Source of the DNA: Streptomyces sp. MUM 203J
GTDB taxonomy: Bacteria; Actinomycetota; Actinomycetes; Streptomycetales; Streptomycetaceae
Reading direction: 5' to 3'
DNA length: 50,189 nucleotides
Assembly (NCBI RefSeq): GCF_022414595.1
Contig: NZ_JADWYO010000047.1
Coordinates: forward strand, 1 to 50,189
Positions 1-8,506 of this stretch are shown in pieces; the stretch's first letter is position 1; each line of letters opens with the position of its first letter. The position numbers and the translations under genes are program-made. The notes below the pieces were generated by a model. The model was not told the DNA's origin and did not search any database. It worked only from the letters and a program-made list of their open reading frames with translations.

Positions 1-21
1 CGAGCGTCTACGTGATCTACT

Positions 22-43
22 CACCACCTGAAACCAAGTGGTG
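22..43. terminator. weak hairpin downstream of fabF
   Basis: CACCAC (22-27) pairs with GTGGTG (38-43) around a 10-base loop, about 55 bases past the fabF stop. It could be a weak terminator of the fatty acid operon. The rest of bases 1-98 holds no gene that I can see. Confidence 0.3.
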
Positions 44-98
44 TTGCGACGACCCCTGGAACCCAAGGTCACGGGCGGGGGCCTCCTCGTACCGGCTT

Positions 99-1361
99 TC
101 AGACCGTCCGGAACGCCAGGACCACGTTGTGGCCGCCGAAGCCGAACGAGTTGTTGATCGCCGCGACCGTGCCCTCCGGCAGGGCGCGGGGCTCACCGCG
201 CACGATGTCGGCGTCCACATCCTCGTCCGGGTCGTCGACGTTGATGGTCGGCGGAGCCGTACGGTGGTGCAGCGCCAGGACCGTCGCGACGGTCTCGATG
301 CCGCCCGCACCGCCCAGCAGGTGGCCCGTCATCGACTTCGTGGCCGAGATCGCCACGTGGTCCAGGTCCTCGCCCAGCACCTTGCGCAGCGCCTTCACCT
401 CGGCGACATCGCCCTGCGGGGTCGACGTGGCGTGCGCGTTCAGGTGCACGACCTCCGCCGGCTTCAGGTCCGTGGTGTCCAGCAGGTTCTGCAGCGCGGC
501 GGCGATACCGCGGCCGGTCGGCTCGGGCTGTGCGATGTGGTGGCTGTCGGCGGACAGGCCCTGGCCCAGCGCCTCGCAGTACACGCGGGCGCCGCGTGCG
601 GCGGCGTGCTCGGCCGACTCCAGGACGACCACACCGGCACCCTCGCCCAGGACGAAGCCGTCACGGGCCTTGTCGTACGGACGCGAGGCCTTCTCGGGCT
701 CGTCGTTGTTCTTGGACATCGCCATCATGTTGGCGAACGCCGCGATGGGCAGCGGATGGATGGCCGCCTCGGTGCCGCCCGCCACGACCACGTCGGCGCG
801 GCCGGTACGGATCATCTCGATGGCGTAGCCGATGGCCTCGGCGCCCGACGCGCAGGCGGACACCGGGGTGTGGACGCCGGACCGGGCGTTCACCTCCAGG
901 CCGACGTTGGCGGCGGGGCTGTTCGGCATGAGCATGGGCACGGTGTGCGGGGAGACCCGGCGCGAGCCCTTCTCCTTCAGCACGTCGTACTGGTCGAGCA
1001 GGGTCGTCACACCGCCGATACCGGAGGCGATGACGGCGCCCAGCCGGTCCGGCTGCACCCGCTCGTCGTCGCCCGCCGGGCCGGTGAACCCGGCGTCCGC
1101 CCACGCCTCACGCGCGGCGATCAGCGCGAACTGCGCCGACCGGTCCAGCTTCCGGGCCAGCGGCCGGGGCAGGACCTCGGACGGCTCCACGGCCACCCGG
1201 GCGGCGATGGTGACGGGCAGCTCCGCGAAGCGGTCACCCTCCAGGGGGCGGACCCCGGAGCGTCCCGCCAGCAGACCTTCCCAGGTCGTGGCGGAGTCGC
1301 CACCCAGCGGTGTGGTTGCGCCGATACCGGTGACGACCACGGTGCGATTGGTCGAGTTCAC
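99..1361 (-). CDS. fabF: 3-oxoacyl-ACP synthase II (KAS II)
   Basis: This is the condensing enzyme that elongates acyl-ACP with malonyl-ACP in cytosolic type II fatty acid synthesis. About 420 residues, the usual FabF length. The KAS triad is visible: Cys170 in VSACASGA, His310 in NAHATST and His347 in SMTGHLLGG. I chose GTG 1361 (VNSTNRTVVVTGIG) because an AGAGAAG ribosome site lies just upstream; an in-frame GTG at 1379 would add six residues with no better site. It is the last gene of fasR-fabD-fabH-acpP-fabF, 65 bases after acpP, so it is probably co-transcribed with its carrier protein. Confidence 0.95.
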   Translation of the reverse strand: MNSTNRTVVVTGIGATTPLGGDSATTWEGLLAGRSGVRPLEGDRFAELPVTIAARVAVEPSEVLPRPLARKLDRSAQFALIAAREAWADAGFTGPAGDDERVQPDRLGAVIASGIGGVTTLLDQYDVLKEKGSRRVSPHTVPMLMPNSPAANVGLEVNARSGVHTPVSACASGAEAIGYAIEMIRTGRADVVVAGGTEAAIHPLPIAAFANMMAMSKNNDEPEKASRPYDKARDGFVLGEGAGVVVLESAEHAAARGARVYCEALGQGLSADSHHIAQPEPTGRGIAAALQNLLDTTDLKPAEVVHLNAHATSTPQGDVAEVKALRKVLGEDLDHVAISATKSMTGHLLGGAGGIETVATVLALHHRTAPPTINVDDPDEDVDADIVRGEPRALPEGTVAAINNSFGFGGHNVVLAFRTV

Positions 1362-1426
1362 AGGAATTCTTCTCTCCACGTGTCAGAGGTAAGGCGAGCG
1401 GCGCCACCGCCGGGTGGCGAACCCGA

Positions 1427-1675
1427 TCAAGCCTGGTGCTTGAGGATGTAGTCGGCGGCGTCGCCGACGGTCTTGAGGCCCTTGACGTCCTCGTCCGGGA
1501 TCTTCACGTCGAAGCGCTCCTCGGCGGCGACGACCACCTCGACCATGGACAGCGAGTCGACGTCCAGGTCGTCGGTGAAGGACTTGTCCAGCTGGACTTC
1601 CTCGGTCGGGATACCGGCGATCTCGTTGACGATCTCGGCGAGACCCTCGACGATTTCTTCCTGCGTGGCGGCCAT
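1427..1675 (-). CDS. acpP: acyl carrier protein
   Basis: Fatty acid acyl carrier protein of 82 residues. Ser41 in DLDVDSLSMVEV is the site of 4'-phosphopantetheine attachment. The protein is acidic and helical, typical of a primary-metabolism ACP, and its position between fabH and fabF argues against a polyketide ACP. ATG start at 1675 with a GGAG-type site upstream (GAAGGAGCGCC). The 114-base gap to fabH carries TCAGAGA repeats in its middle, which might form a processing or attenuation structure. Confidence 0.95.
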   Translation of the reverse strand: MAATQEEIVEGLAEIVNEIAGIPTEEVQLDKSFTDDLDVDSLSMVEVVVAAEERFDVKIPDEDVKGLKTVGDAADYILKHQA

Positions 1676-1789
1676 GGTGGCGCTCCTTCGGTGTGTAGCT
1701 CTGTGTTACTCAGAAAAGTGACTCAGAGAGGTTTCTCAGAGAGTTTTCTCAGAGGGGGTGGGCTGCGGGCCGGAAGATCCGGACGTGCC

Positions 1790-2821
1790 CTAGGGGAGGG
1801 TAACGACCGTCGCGGCGTACACGAGACCCGCCCCGAAGCCGATGACGAGCGCGGTGTCACCGCTCTTCGCCTGGCCGGTCGCCAGAAGCCGCTCCATCGC
1901 GAGCGGGATCGAGGCGGCCGAGGTGTTGCCGGTGGTCTCGATGTCACGGGCGACCGTGACATGCTCCGGCAGCTTCAGCGTCTTCACCATCGAGTCGATG
2001 ATCCGCATGTTGGCCTGGTGCGGAATGAAGACATCCAGGTCGGCCGCGCTGATCCCGGCCTCGTCCAGCGCCTGCTGCGCGACCTTCGCCATCTCGAAGA
2101 CGGCCCAGCGGAAGACCGTCTGGCCCTCCTGGGTGATGGCCGGGAACTTCACCCCGCCCCGCTCGTCCAGCGGAAGCTGCGCGACGTCACCGATACGGAA
2201 GTCCGTCCACGGCACGGTCTGCTTGATCGTCTCGGACTTGTCGCCCTCGGAGCCCCAGACGGTCGGGCCGATGGCCGGCTCGTCCGAAGGACCGACGACG
2301 ACCGCGCCCGCGCCGTCACCGAACAGGAAGGCCGTGGCCCGGTCCTCCAGGTCGGTCAGATCGCTGAGCCGCTCGACACCGATGACGAGCACGTGCTCCG
2401 CCGAGCCCTCCACGACCATGCCCTTGGCGAGGGTCAGGCCGTAGCCGAAGCCGGCACAGCCCGCCGAGATGTCGAACGCCGCCGCCTTGTCGGTGCCGAC
2501 CTGGTGCGCGATCTCCGTGGCGACCGCCGGGGTCTGCCTGAAGTGCGACACCGTGGCCACGACGACCGCGCCGATCCGGTCCGGAGTGAGACCCGCGTCG
2601 ACGATGGCCTTCCCGGCCGCCTCGACCGACATGGCCGTCACGGTCTCCTCGGCCGACGCCCAGTGGCGGGTGGCGATGCCGGAGCGCGAGCGGATCCACT
2701 CGTCGGACGAGTCGATCGTCTCGAGGATCACCTCGTTCGGCACCACGCGGGCCGGACGGTAGCCGCCCACACCGAGAATGCGCGCGTACGGGGCGCCCCT
2801 GCTGGGCCTGATCTTCGCCAT
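1790..2821 (-). CDS. fabH: 3-oxoacyl-ACP synthase III (KAS III)
   Basis: Starts fatty acid chains by condensing an acyl-CoA primer with malonyl-ACP; in streptomycetes the primers are mainly branched. 343 residues. The catalytic triad is Cys122 (SAGCAGFG), His268 (IPHQAN) and Asn299 (TTGNTSAAS), complete and in the expected spacing. ATG start at 2821, 32 bases after the fabD stop. Second enzyme gene of the operon, before acpP. Confidence 0.95.
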   Translation of the reverse strand: MAKIRPSRGAPYARILGVGGYRPARVVPNEVILETIDSSDEWIRSRSGIATRHWASAEETVTAMSVEAAGKAIVDAGLTPDRIGAVVVATVSHFRQTPAVATEIAHQVGTDKAAAFDISAGCAGFGYGLTLAKGMVVEGSAEHVLVIGVERLSDLTDLEDRATAFLFGDGAGAVVVGPSDEPAIGPTVWGSEGDKSETIKQTVPWTDFRIGDVAQLPLDERGGVKFPAITQEGQTVFRWAVFEMAKVAQQALDEAGISAADLDVFIPHQANMRIIDSMVKTLKLPEHVTVARDIETTGNTSAASIPLAMERLLATGQAKSGDTALVIGFGAGLVYAATVVTLP

Positions 2822-2853
2822 GCTCTACGGCTCCTTGCTCCGGTGCTCCGGTC

Positions 2854-3789
2854 TCAGGCGGCGGCGTCGGCGCCGGCGTGCTCGGCGATGAGCGCGCGGG
2901 CCGCGTCGAGGTCGTCGGGGGTCTTCAGCGCGAGCGTCTTCACCCCGGGCAGCGCACGCTTGGCGATGCCGGTCAGCGTGCCGCCCGGGCACACCTCCAC
3001 CAGCGCCGTGGCGCCGAGCCGCTGGAACGTTTCCATGCACAGGTCCCAGCGGACCGGGTTGGCCACCTGGCCCACGAGCCGGGCGACGACGTCGGCGCCC
3101 GTGGCGACGGACTCGCCGTCCTTGTTGGAGACGTACGGCACCTTCGGATCCGCCGGGGCGAGGCCCTGAGCGGCCTCCTCCAGCTTCGCCACCGCGGGTG
3201 CCATGTGGTGCGTGTGGAACGCGCCGGCCACCTTCAGGGCCACCACGCGGCGGACACCCTCGGGCTTGTCCGCCTCCAGCGCGGCCAGCTGCTCCATGGT
3301 GCCCGCGGCCACGATCTGGCCCGCGCCGTTCACGTTCGCCGGAGTCAGACCCAGCTTTTCCAGGTGCGCGACGGTGGTCTCCGGGTCACCGCCGAGCAGC
3401 GCCGACATACCGGTCTCGGTGATCGCGGCGGCCTCGGCCATCGCCAGCCCACGCGCCCGCACGAGACGGAGCGCGGCCAGCTCGTCCAGCACACCCGCGA
3501 ACGAGGCGGCGGTGATCTCACCGACACTGTGTCCGGCGACTGCGTCCGGCGCGATGTCACCCAGTGCCGAGGCGGACAGCAGACCGGCTGCCACCAGCAG
3601 CGGCTGTGCCACCGCGGTGTCGCGGATCTCCTCCGCGTCGGCCTTCGTGCCGTAGTGCACGAGATCCAGGCCGATCGTCTCCGACCACGCGCCGACACGG
3701 TCGGTGGCGCCGGGCAGATCGAGCCAGGGAGTCAGGAAGCCAGGGGTCTGAGCACCCTGGCCGGGAGCGACGAGTACGAGCACTCTCAC
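2854..3789 (-). CDS. fabD: malonyl-CoA:ACP transacylase
   Basis: Loads malonyl groups from CoA onto AcpP for fatty acid synthesis. About 311 residues from GTG 3789 (VRVLVLVAPGQGAQ), preceded by AAGAGAGA. The frame is open further upstream, but that part reads into the operator region and is not FabD-like. Motifs: PGQGAQ near the N-terminus, nucleophile Ser88 in GHSVGEI, and His192 in AFHTHHM. The gene is separated from fasR by 83 bases that carry a candidate FasR operator, and leads fabD-fabH-acpP-fabF. Confidence 0.95.
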   Translation of the reverse strand: MRVLVLVAPGQGAQTPGFLTPWLDLPGATDRVGAWSETIGLDLVHYGTKADAEEIRDTAVAQPLLVAAGLLSASALGDIAPDAVAGHSVGEITAASFAGVLDELAALRLVRARGLAMAEAAAITETGMSALLGGDPETTVAHLEKLGLTPANVNGAGQIVAAGTMEQLAALEADKPEGVRRVVALKVAGAFHTHHMAPAVAKLEEAAQGLAPADPKVPYVSNKDGESVATGADVVARLVGQVANPVRWDLCMETFQRLGATALVEVCPGGTLTGIAKRALPGVKTLALKTPDDLDAARALIAEHAGADAAA

Positions 3790-3851
3790 ACTCTCTCTTG
3801 TGGACGGTCCTGAGCGCCCGTGGGGACTGGGACGAAGAACCGTCGGACGAA

Positions 3852-3870
3852 TTGTTGACAATCCACAAAA
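3852..3870 (-). promoter_or_regulatory. candidate FasR operator upstream of fabD
   Basis: In the fasR-fabD gap, on the minus strand, TTTTGT (3870-3865) is followed at once by GGA and then TTGTCAACAA, a perfect TTGT-N2-ACAA dyad (3861-3852). FasR-type regulators are known to bind the fabD promoter in Streptomyces. That this exact element is the site is my inference from its position and symmetry. Confidence 0.5.
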
Positions 3871-3872
3871 CT

Positions 3873-5057
3873 CTAGAGCTGGCCGTCGGCGTCCGCCAGA
3901 CGCCCCAGGATGAGAGCGATGCGGAGGGTGAACGCCGACCGTACATCGGAGGGTGACCATCCGGTGACATCCGTCACACGTCGAAGCCGGTAGCGCACGG
4001 TGTTGGGATGGACGAACAGCATTCGTGCCGCGCCCTCCAGGCTGCTCGCCTGCTCCAGGTAGACACTCAGTGTCTCCAGCAGAGCCGAGCCGGCCTCCTT
4101 CAGCGGACTGTAGATCTCCTCCACCAGCTGCTCACGGGCAGCCGGATCGGAGGCGATCGCCCGCTCCGGCAGGAGATCGTCCGCCAGCACCGGGCGCGGC
4201 GCGTCCTGCCAGGCGGAACACGCCTTCAGCCCGGCCGCCGCCGCCTGCGCGGACCGTGTCGCCGTCTGCAGGTCCGGCACCACCGGGCCCGCCACCACCG
4301 GACCCGCGGCGTACGGGCCGATCAGCGCCTTCGCCACGGCCAGCGGATTGTCGCTGCCGCCGGCGATCACCACCAGACGGTCGCCCAGCACACCGGTGAG
4401 GACCTGGAGCTTCGCGTGCCGGGCCGCACGACGGATCGCCTCCACCGTCAGCTCGCTGTCCCCGTCCGGGGCGGTGCCCAGGATCACACACACATGCTCC
4501 GGCGCGTTCCAGCCCAGCGCCGCCGCCCTGCTGACCGCGCCCTCGTCGGCCTCGCCCGACAGCACCGCGTTCACGACCAGCGACTCCAGCCGCGCGTCCC
4601 ACGCACCGCGCGCCTCGGCGGCCTGGGCGTACACCTGGGCCGTCGCGAAGGCGATCTCCCGCGCGTACACGAGCAGCGCTTCGCGCAGCACCGACTCGTC
4701 GCCGGGCGCGGCGACCTCCTCGATCGCGGACTCCATCACCTCGATCGTGGTCCGCACCATCTCCACGGTCTGCCGCAGCGTGATCGCCCGGGTCAGCTCG
4801 CGGGGCGCGGTGCCGAAGACGTCGGTGGAGATCGCCTGAGGGGTCTCGGGATGCCGGAACCACTCGGTGAAGGCAGCGATGCCGGCCTGGGCGACCAGGC
4901 CGATCCAGGACCGGTTCTCCGGGGGCATCGCCCGGTACCACGGCAGCGTCTCGTCCATGCGGGCGATGGCGCTCGCGGCGAGCCGCCCCGAGGACTGCTC
5001 CAGGCGCTTGAGGGTCGCTGCGTGCGGGTGGGCGTCGTTTGCTGCTGGTTCAGGCAC
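3873..5057 (-). CDS. fasR: PucR-family transcriptional activator of fatty acid genes
   Basis: About 394 residues from GTG 5057 (VPEPAANDAHPH); the longer open frame upstream is Pro/Gly-rich filler. The C-terminal 60 residues are a PucR-type helix-turn-helix (SLEGAARMLFVHPNTVRYRL), and the middle resembles the GGDEF-like region of CdaR/PucR proteins. Its place directly before fabD matches the FasR regulator of S. coelicolor, which activates the fab operon. By analogy it probably binds the gap at 3790-3872. No transmembrane segment. The function is inferred from gene order and the HTH, not from a ligand-binding motif that I could recognise. Confidence 0.88.
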   Translation of the reverse strand: MPEPAANDAHPHAATLKRLEQSSGRLAASAIARMDETLPWYRAMPPENRSWIGLVAQAGIAAFTEWFRHPETPQAISTDVFGTAPRELTRAITLRQTVEMVRTTIEVMESAIEEVAAPGDESVLREALLVYAREIAFATAQVYAQAAEARGAWDARLESLVVNAVLSGEADEGAVSRAAALGWNAPEHVCVILGTAPDGDSELTVEAIRRAARHAKLQVLTGVLGDRLVVIAGGSDNPLAVAKALIGPYAAGPVVAGPVVPDLQTATRSAQAAAAGLKACSAWQDAPRPVLADDLLPERAIASDPAAREQLVEEIYSPLKEAGSALLETLSVYLEQASSLEGAARMLFVHPNTVRYRLRRVTDVTGWSPSDVRSAFTLRIALILGRLADADGQL

Positions 5058-5266
5058 GGAACAAGACTGCCTTATCGGGACGGGGCCCTGCCCAGGCGGT
5101 CCGCCCTTGCCCTGTGTGGGGCGGTTCGAGGTGGCCCGGGCGAGGGGTGGCGGAGAGGGGCTTGCCGTGCGGGCGGCGCCCTGGCAGGGCGGCGCGGGTG
5201 TGGGGAGGGAGGGGCCGTCCCGCGGTCCGCCGGGGTGGTCCGCCGCAACCGTCATACGGTGAGGCC

Positions 5267-5947
5267 GTGACGTACACGCAGCTGACCATCCAGAGGGCCG
5301 GGGAGCGCTACCCCGGCGGGGACGCGGAGGCCGGGATCGAGACCCGGCACGCGTTCTCCTTCGGGCCCCACTACGACCCCGGCAACCTGCGCTTCGGGGC
5401 GATCATCGCCTGCAACGAGGAGCGGCTCGCGCCCGGCGCGGGCTTCGACGAGCACCCGCACAGCCACACCGAGATCGTCACCTGGGTGGCGGAGGGCGAA
5501 CTCACGCACCGCGACTCGACCGGCCACGAGACGGTCGTCCGTCCCGGGGACCTCCAGCACCTGAGCGCGGCGGCGGGCGTGCGGCACGTGGAGCGCAACG
5601 ACGGCACCGCGCCGCTGACGTTCGTTCAGATGTGGCTGGCCCCGCGCGAGCCGGGCGGCGAACCGTCCTACGCGCGCGTGCCCGCTCTGGCGGACGCCGT
5701 GCCGTACGCGGTGCCCGCCGCCGGTGCCGTGCTGCGTGTACGGCGCCTCGCGGCGGGGGAGCGCACGGCTCTCCCGGACGCCGACTTCGTGTACGTCCAT
5801 GTCGTACGGGGGCGACTGCGGCTGGACGCGCGGGAGCTGGGCCCCGGTGACGCGGCCAGGGTCACGGCGGGACGTGGCCTGGAACTGGCGGCGGAGGGGG
5901 AAGGAACGGCCGAGGCCCTGGTGTGGGAGATGACGGCCCGGGCGTAG
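5267..5947 (+). CDS. pirin family bicupin protein
   Basis: 226 residues from GTG 5267 (VTYTQLTIQRAGERY). The N-terminal cupin carries the pirin metal ligands: His63 and His65 in EHPHSHTEIVTWV, and His107 and Glu109 in GVRHVERN. The second half is the degenerate cupin usual in pirins. Bacterial pirins have been reported as quercetinase-like dioxygenases or as binders of other proteins, including pyruvate dehydrogenase, so the substrate is open. Transcribed away from fasR, with a 209-base GC-rich divergent gap, and convergent with the next gene. Confidence 0.85.
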   Translation: MTYTQLTIQRAGERYPGGDAEAGIETRHAFSFGPHYDPGNLRFGAIIACNEERLAPGAGFDEHPHSHTEIVTWVAEGELTHRDSTGHETVVRPGDLQHLSAAAGVRHVERNDGTAPLTFVQMWLAPREPGGEPSYARVPALADAVPYAVPAAGAVLRVRRLAAGERTALPDADFVYVHVVRGRLRLDARELGPGDAARVTAGRGLELAAEGEGTAEALVWEMTARA

Positions 5948-5953
5948 TCAGCC

Positions 5954-5987
5954 CCGGGCGGAGGGTGCTGTCACCCCCCCCGCCCGG
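5954..5987. terminator. hairpin between convergent genes
   Basis: CCGGGCGG (5954-5961) pairs with CCGCCCGG (5980-5987), and an inner GGGTG pairs with CACCC. It lies 6 bases after the pirin stop and 10 before the serine hydrolase stop, so it can serve both strands. There is no U-tract, as usual in actinomycetes. Confidence 0.6.
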
Positions 5988-5997
5988 TTCGCCTCCG

Positions 5998-6822
5998 TCA
6001 GCCGCCCGTGCCCCGCAGCTCCGCAAGCACCGCATCGGTGAAACGCGGCCACGCCTCGATCGCCCACGGCCCGAACGCCCGGTCCGTCAGGGCCGCACAG
6101 GCCGCCCCGGCATCCGGGTCCACCCACAGGAACGTCCCGGACTGGCCGAAGTGCCCGAAGGTCCGCGGCGACGACGAACTACCCGTCCAGTGCGGTGACT
6201 TGCCGCCCCTGATCTCGAAGCCGAGCCCCCAGTCGTTCGGCTTCTGGTGCCCGTATCCGGGCAGGATCCCGGTCACCCCGGGGTACGTGACGGTCATGGC
6301 CTCCAGGACCGTGCGCGGGTCCAGCAGCCGGGGCGCCTGCACCTCCGCCGCGAACCGCACCAGGTCGTCGACCGTCGACACCGCGTCCTTCGCGGCAGAG
6401 CCGTCCAGGGACGTCGCCGTCATCCCCAGCGGCTCCAGCACGGCCTGCCGCAGATACTCCGCGAACGGGATGTCCGTCGCCTTCGCCACATGGTCCGCCA
6501 GCACCTCGAACCCGGCGTTGGAGTAGATCCGCCGGGTGCCCGGCGTCGCCATGACCCGGTGCTCGTCGAACGCCAGCCCCGAGGTGTGTGCCAGCAGATG
6601 CCGCACCGTGGCGCCCTCGGGCCCGGCAGGCTCGTCCAGCTCCAAGGCTCCCTCCTCGTACGCCACCAGCACCGCGTACGCCGCGAGCGGCTTGGTCACC
6701 GAGGCCAGCGGGAAACGCCGCCCCGTCGGGCCGTGGGACCCCACCACGGTGCCGTCCACCCGTACGACCGCCGCCGCGGCGGCGGGCACCGGCCAGTTCT
6801 CGATCAACGCCAGGCTCTGCAT
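5998..6822 (-). CDS. serine hydrolase, class C beta-lactamase-like
   Basis: 274 residues from ATG 6822 (MQSLALIENWPV). It has the penicillin-binding fold motifs SxxK (Ser41-Val-Thr-Lys44, in PLASVTKPL) and YxN (Tyr100-Ser-Asn102). It is shorter than true class C enzymes and resembles the EstB/D-aminopeptidase-like beta-lactamase family, whose members are mostly esterases or peptidases. I see no clear signal peptide, so it is probably cytosolic. Divergent from the MerR gene, 77 bases apart, so the MerR promoter may also affect it. Confidence 0.8.
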   Translation of the reverse strand: MQSLALIENWPVPAAAAAVVRVDGTVVGSHGPTGRRFPLASVTKPLAAYAVLVAYEEGALELDEPAGPEGATVRHLLAHTSGLAFDEHRVMATPGTRRIYSNAGFEVLADHVAKATDIPFAEYLRQAVLEPLGMTATSLDGSAAKDAVSTVDDLVRFAAEVQAPRLLDPRTVLEAMTVTYPGVTGILPGYGHQKPNDWGLGFEIRGGKSPHWTGSSSSPRTFGHFGQSGTFLWVDPDAGAACAALTDRAFGPWAIEAWPRFTDAVLAELRGTGG

Positions 6823-6860
6823 GCCGACGAGCGTACTTGCCCGCCCACCACCCCCGGCAT

Positions 6861-6891
6861 TTGCCTGGAGTGCACTCCAACCTCCTACCGT
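6861..6891 (+). promoter_or_regulatory. MerR-type promoter with palindromic operator
   Basis: TTGCCT (6861-6866) as -35 and TACCGT (6886-6891) as -10 are 19 bases apart. The spacer is filled by the perfect palindrome TGGAGTGCACTCCA (6866-6879). An over-long 19-base spacer holding a dyad is the hallmark of promoters that MerR proteins activate by untwisting. The expected start of transcription falls at about 6898-6900, on the merR ATG, which implies a leaderless mRNA. Confidence 0.75.
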
Positions 6892-6899
6892 GAGGACGC

Positions 6900-7367
6900 A
6901 TGACGGTGATCGAGAGCACCCAGCCCCGGCCCCCCGGCACCGGCGACAAGGCACCCATCCGGCACCCCCGCCCGGACGGCCAGGACCACTACACGATCAG
7001 CGAGGTCGCCGCCTGGACGGGACTCACCGCCCACACCCTCCGCTGGTACGAGCGCATCGGGCTGATGCCGCACGTCGACCGGTCCGCCACCGGCCAGCGC
7101 CGGTTCACCAACCGGGACCTGGACTGGCTGGTCCTGGTCGGCAAGCTCCGGCTTACCGGCATGTCGGTGGCGGCCATGGTGCGGTACGCCGAGCTCGTAC
7201 GCGAAGGCGAGCACACCTTCGACGCCCGCCGGGAACTCCTGGAAGCCACCCGCGAAGACGCGCTGGCCCGGATCGCGGAGCTGCAGGATGCGCTCGACGT
7301 CCTCAACTGCAAGATCGACATCTACAGGGGCGGCCGACGGGCCGTCCACGGAGGCATACACCCATGA
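6900..7367 (+). CDS. MerR family transcriptional regulator
   Basis: 155 residues, ATG at 6900. A short Pro-rich lead is followed by the MerR winged helix at about residues 29-95 (YTISEVAAWTGLTAHTLRWYE, split here as YTISEVAAW and TGLTAHTLRWYE), then a long dimerisation helix. I see no Cys metal-binding cluster, so it is not a metal or SoxR-type sensor; the ligand is unknown. It overlaps the aldo/keto reductase by ATGA, so the two are translationally coupled. It probably autoregulates the operon through the dyad at 6866-6879. Confidence 0.9.
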   Translation: MTVIESTQPRPPGTGDKAPIRHPRPDGQDHYTISEVAAWTGLTAHTLRWYERIGLMPHVDRSATGQRRFTNRDLDWLVLVGKLRLTGMSVAAMVRYAELVREGEHTFDARRELLEATREDALARIAELQDALDVLNCKIDIYRGGRRAVHGGIHP

Positions 7368-8497
7368 CCACCCCCGGGGGCATCTCCCCTTCCACCACGT
7401 CCACCTCCTCTTCCTCCGACTCCGCCCGCGTCAGCCCCGGCCCCGTCCCGTCCCCGACCGTCTCCGGGGGCGGCCGCACGGAGCGCGGTACGCGGATCGA
7501 CCGGGTGCGGCTCGGTGCCGACGGGCCGGCCGTCGGGGTGCAGGGGCTGGGCGCCATGGGGATGAGCGAGTTCTACGGGGCCACCGACGAGGCCCAGGCC
7601 CGTGACACCCTCGACGCCGCCCTCGACGCGGGCGTCACCCTCATCGACACCGCCGACATGTACGGCAGCGGCGCCAACGAGGAGTTCCTCGCTCCGTTCG
7701 TCGCCGCCCATCGCGATGAGATCACCATCGCCACCAAGTTCGCCATACTCCGCACGGACGACCCGCGTGCCCGGCCCATCCGCAACGACCGCGCCTACAT
7801 CCGGTCGGCCGTCGAAGCGAGCCTGCGCCGTCTGGACCTCGACGTCATCGACCTGTACTACATGCACCGCCGCGATCCGGCCGTGCCCCTGGCCGAGTCC
7901 GTCGGTGCCATGGCTGAGCTGGTCGCGGAGGGCAAGGTCAGGCACCTCGGCCTCAGCGAGGTCACCGGCCCCGAACTGCGCGAGGCCCACGCCGTGCACC
8001 CCATCGCCGCGCTGCAGTCCGAGTGGTCGCTGTTCTCCCGCGACGTGGAGCGCAGCGCCGTGACCGCCGCCGCCGAACTGGGCGTCGCCTTCGTCCCGTA
8101 CTCACCGCTCGGCAGGGGCTTCCTGACCGGAGCGTTCAGCGACCCTGCCAACGTCCTCTCGGACGACGACTTCCGGCGTATGAATCCGCGGTTCACCGGC
8201 GACAACGCCCGCCACAACACCTCCCTTCTCCATCCGCTTCGCACCGTGGCCGCCGCCCAGGGCGCCACGCCCGCCCAGGTGGCTCTGGCATGGGTCCACC
8301 AGCGGGCCGCCGTACACGGCCTGACCGTCGTGCCGATCCCCGGCACCCGCAAGAGGGCCCGCCTCCTGGAGAACGCCGCCGCCACCCGGATCACCCTGAC
8401 CGAGGCGCAGCTCGCCCTGCTCGAACCGGTCGCCTCCCAGGTCGCCGGTGACCGGTATCCCGACATGACCTTCACCTCCGCCGCCCGGGAGGAGTGA
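7364..8497 (+). CDS. aldo/keto reductase
   Basis: NADPH-dependent oxidoreductase of 377 residues. The first 45 or so are a Ser/Thr/Pro-rich low-complexity stretch not found in usual AKRs of about 330 residues, so a later start is possible. The catalytic tetrad is complete: Asp95, Tyr100 (DTADMYGSG), Lys125 (IATKFA) and His168 (YYMHRRD). The C-terminal GTRKRARLLENAAA is the NADPH-binding segment. The YajO/AKR13-like family commonly reduces aldehydes and ketones. Coupled to the MerR gene by ATGA, which suggests a stress- or aldehyde-responsive pair. The trigger is not visible. Confidence 0.9.
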   Translation: MTTPGGISPSTTSTSSSSDSARVSPGPVPSPTVSGGGRTERGTRIDRVRLGADGPAVGVQGLGAMGMSEFYGATDEAQARDTLDAALDAGVTLIDTADMYGSGANEEFLAPFVAAHRDEITIATKFAILRTDDPRARPIRNDRAYIRSAVEASLRRLDLDVIDLYYMHRRDPAVPLAESVGAMAELVAEGKVRHLGLSEVTGPELREAHAVHPIAALQSEWSLFSRDVERSAVTAAAELGVAFVPYSPLGRGFLTGAFSDPANVLSDDDFRRMNPRFTGDNARHNTSLLHPLRTVAAAQGATPAQVALAWVHQRAAVHGLTVVPIPGTRKRARLLENAAATRITLTEAQLALLEPVASQVAGDRYPDMTFTSAAREE

Positions 8498-8506
8498 CCC
8501 CGGCGG

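Noticed and set aside
12..1451. 479-codon open frame on the plus strand
   Set aside because: Shadow of fabF and acpP on the other strand; Arg/Gly/Val-rich with no domain, whereas the minus strand has intact catalytic motifs.
1700..1789. TCAGAGA-type repeats between acpP and fabH as a regulatory array
   Set aside because: Only a few short copies in one 50-base stretch; too little to support more than a remark.
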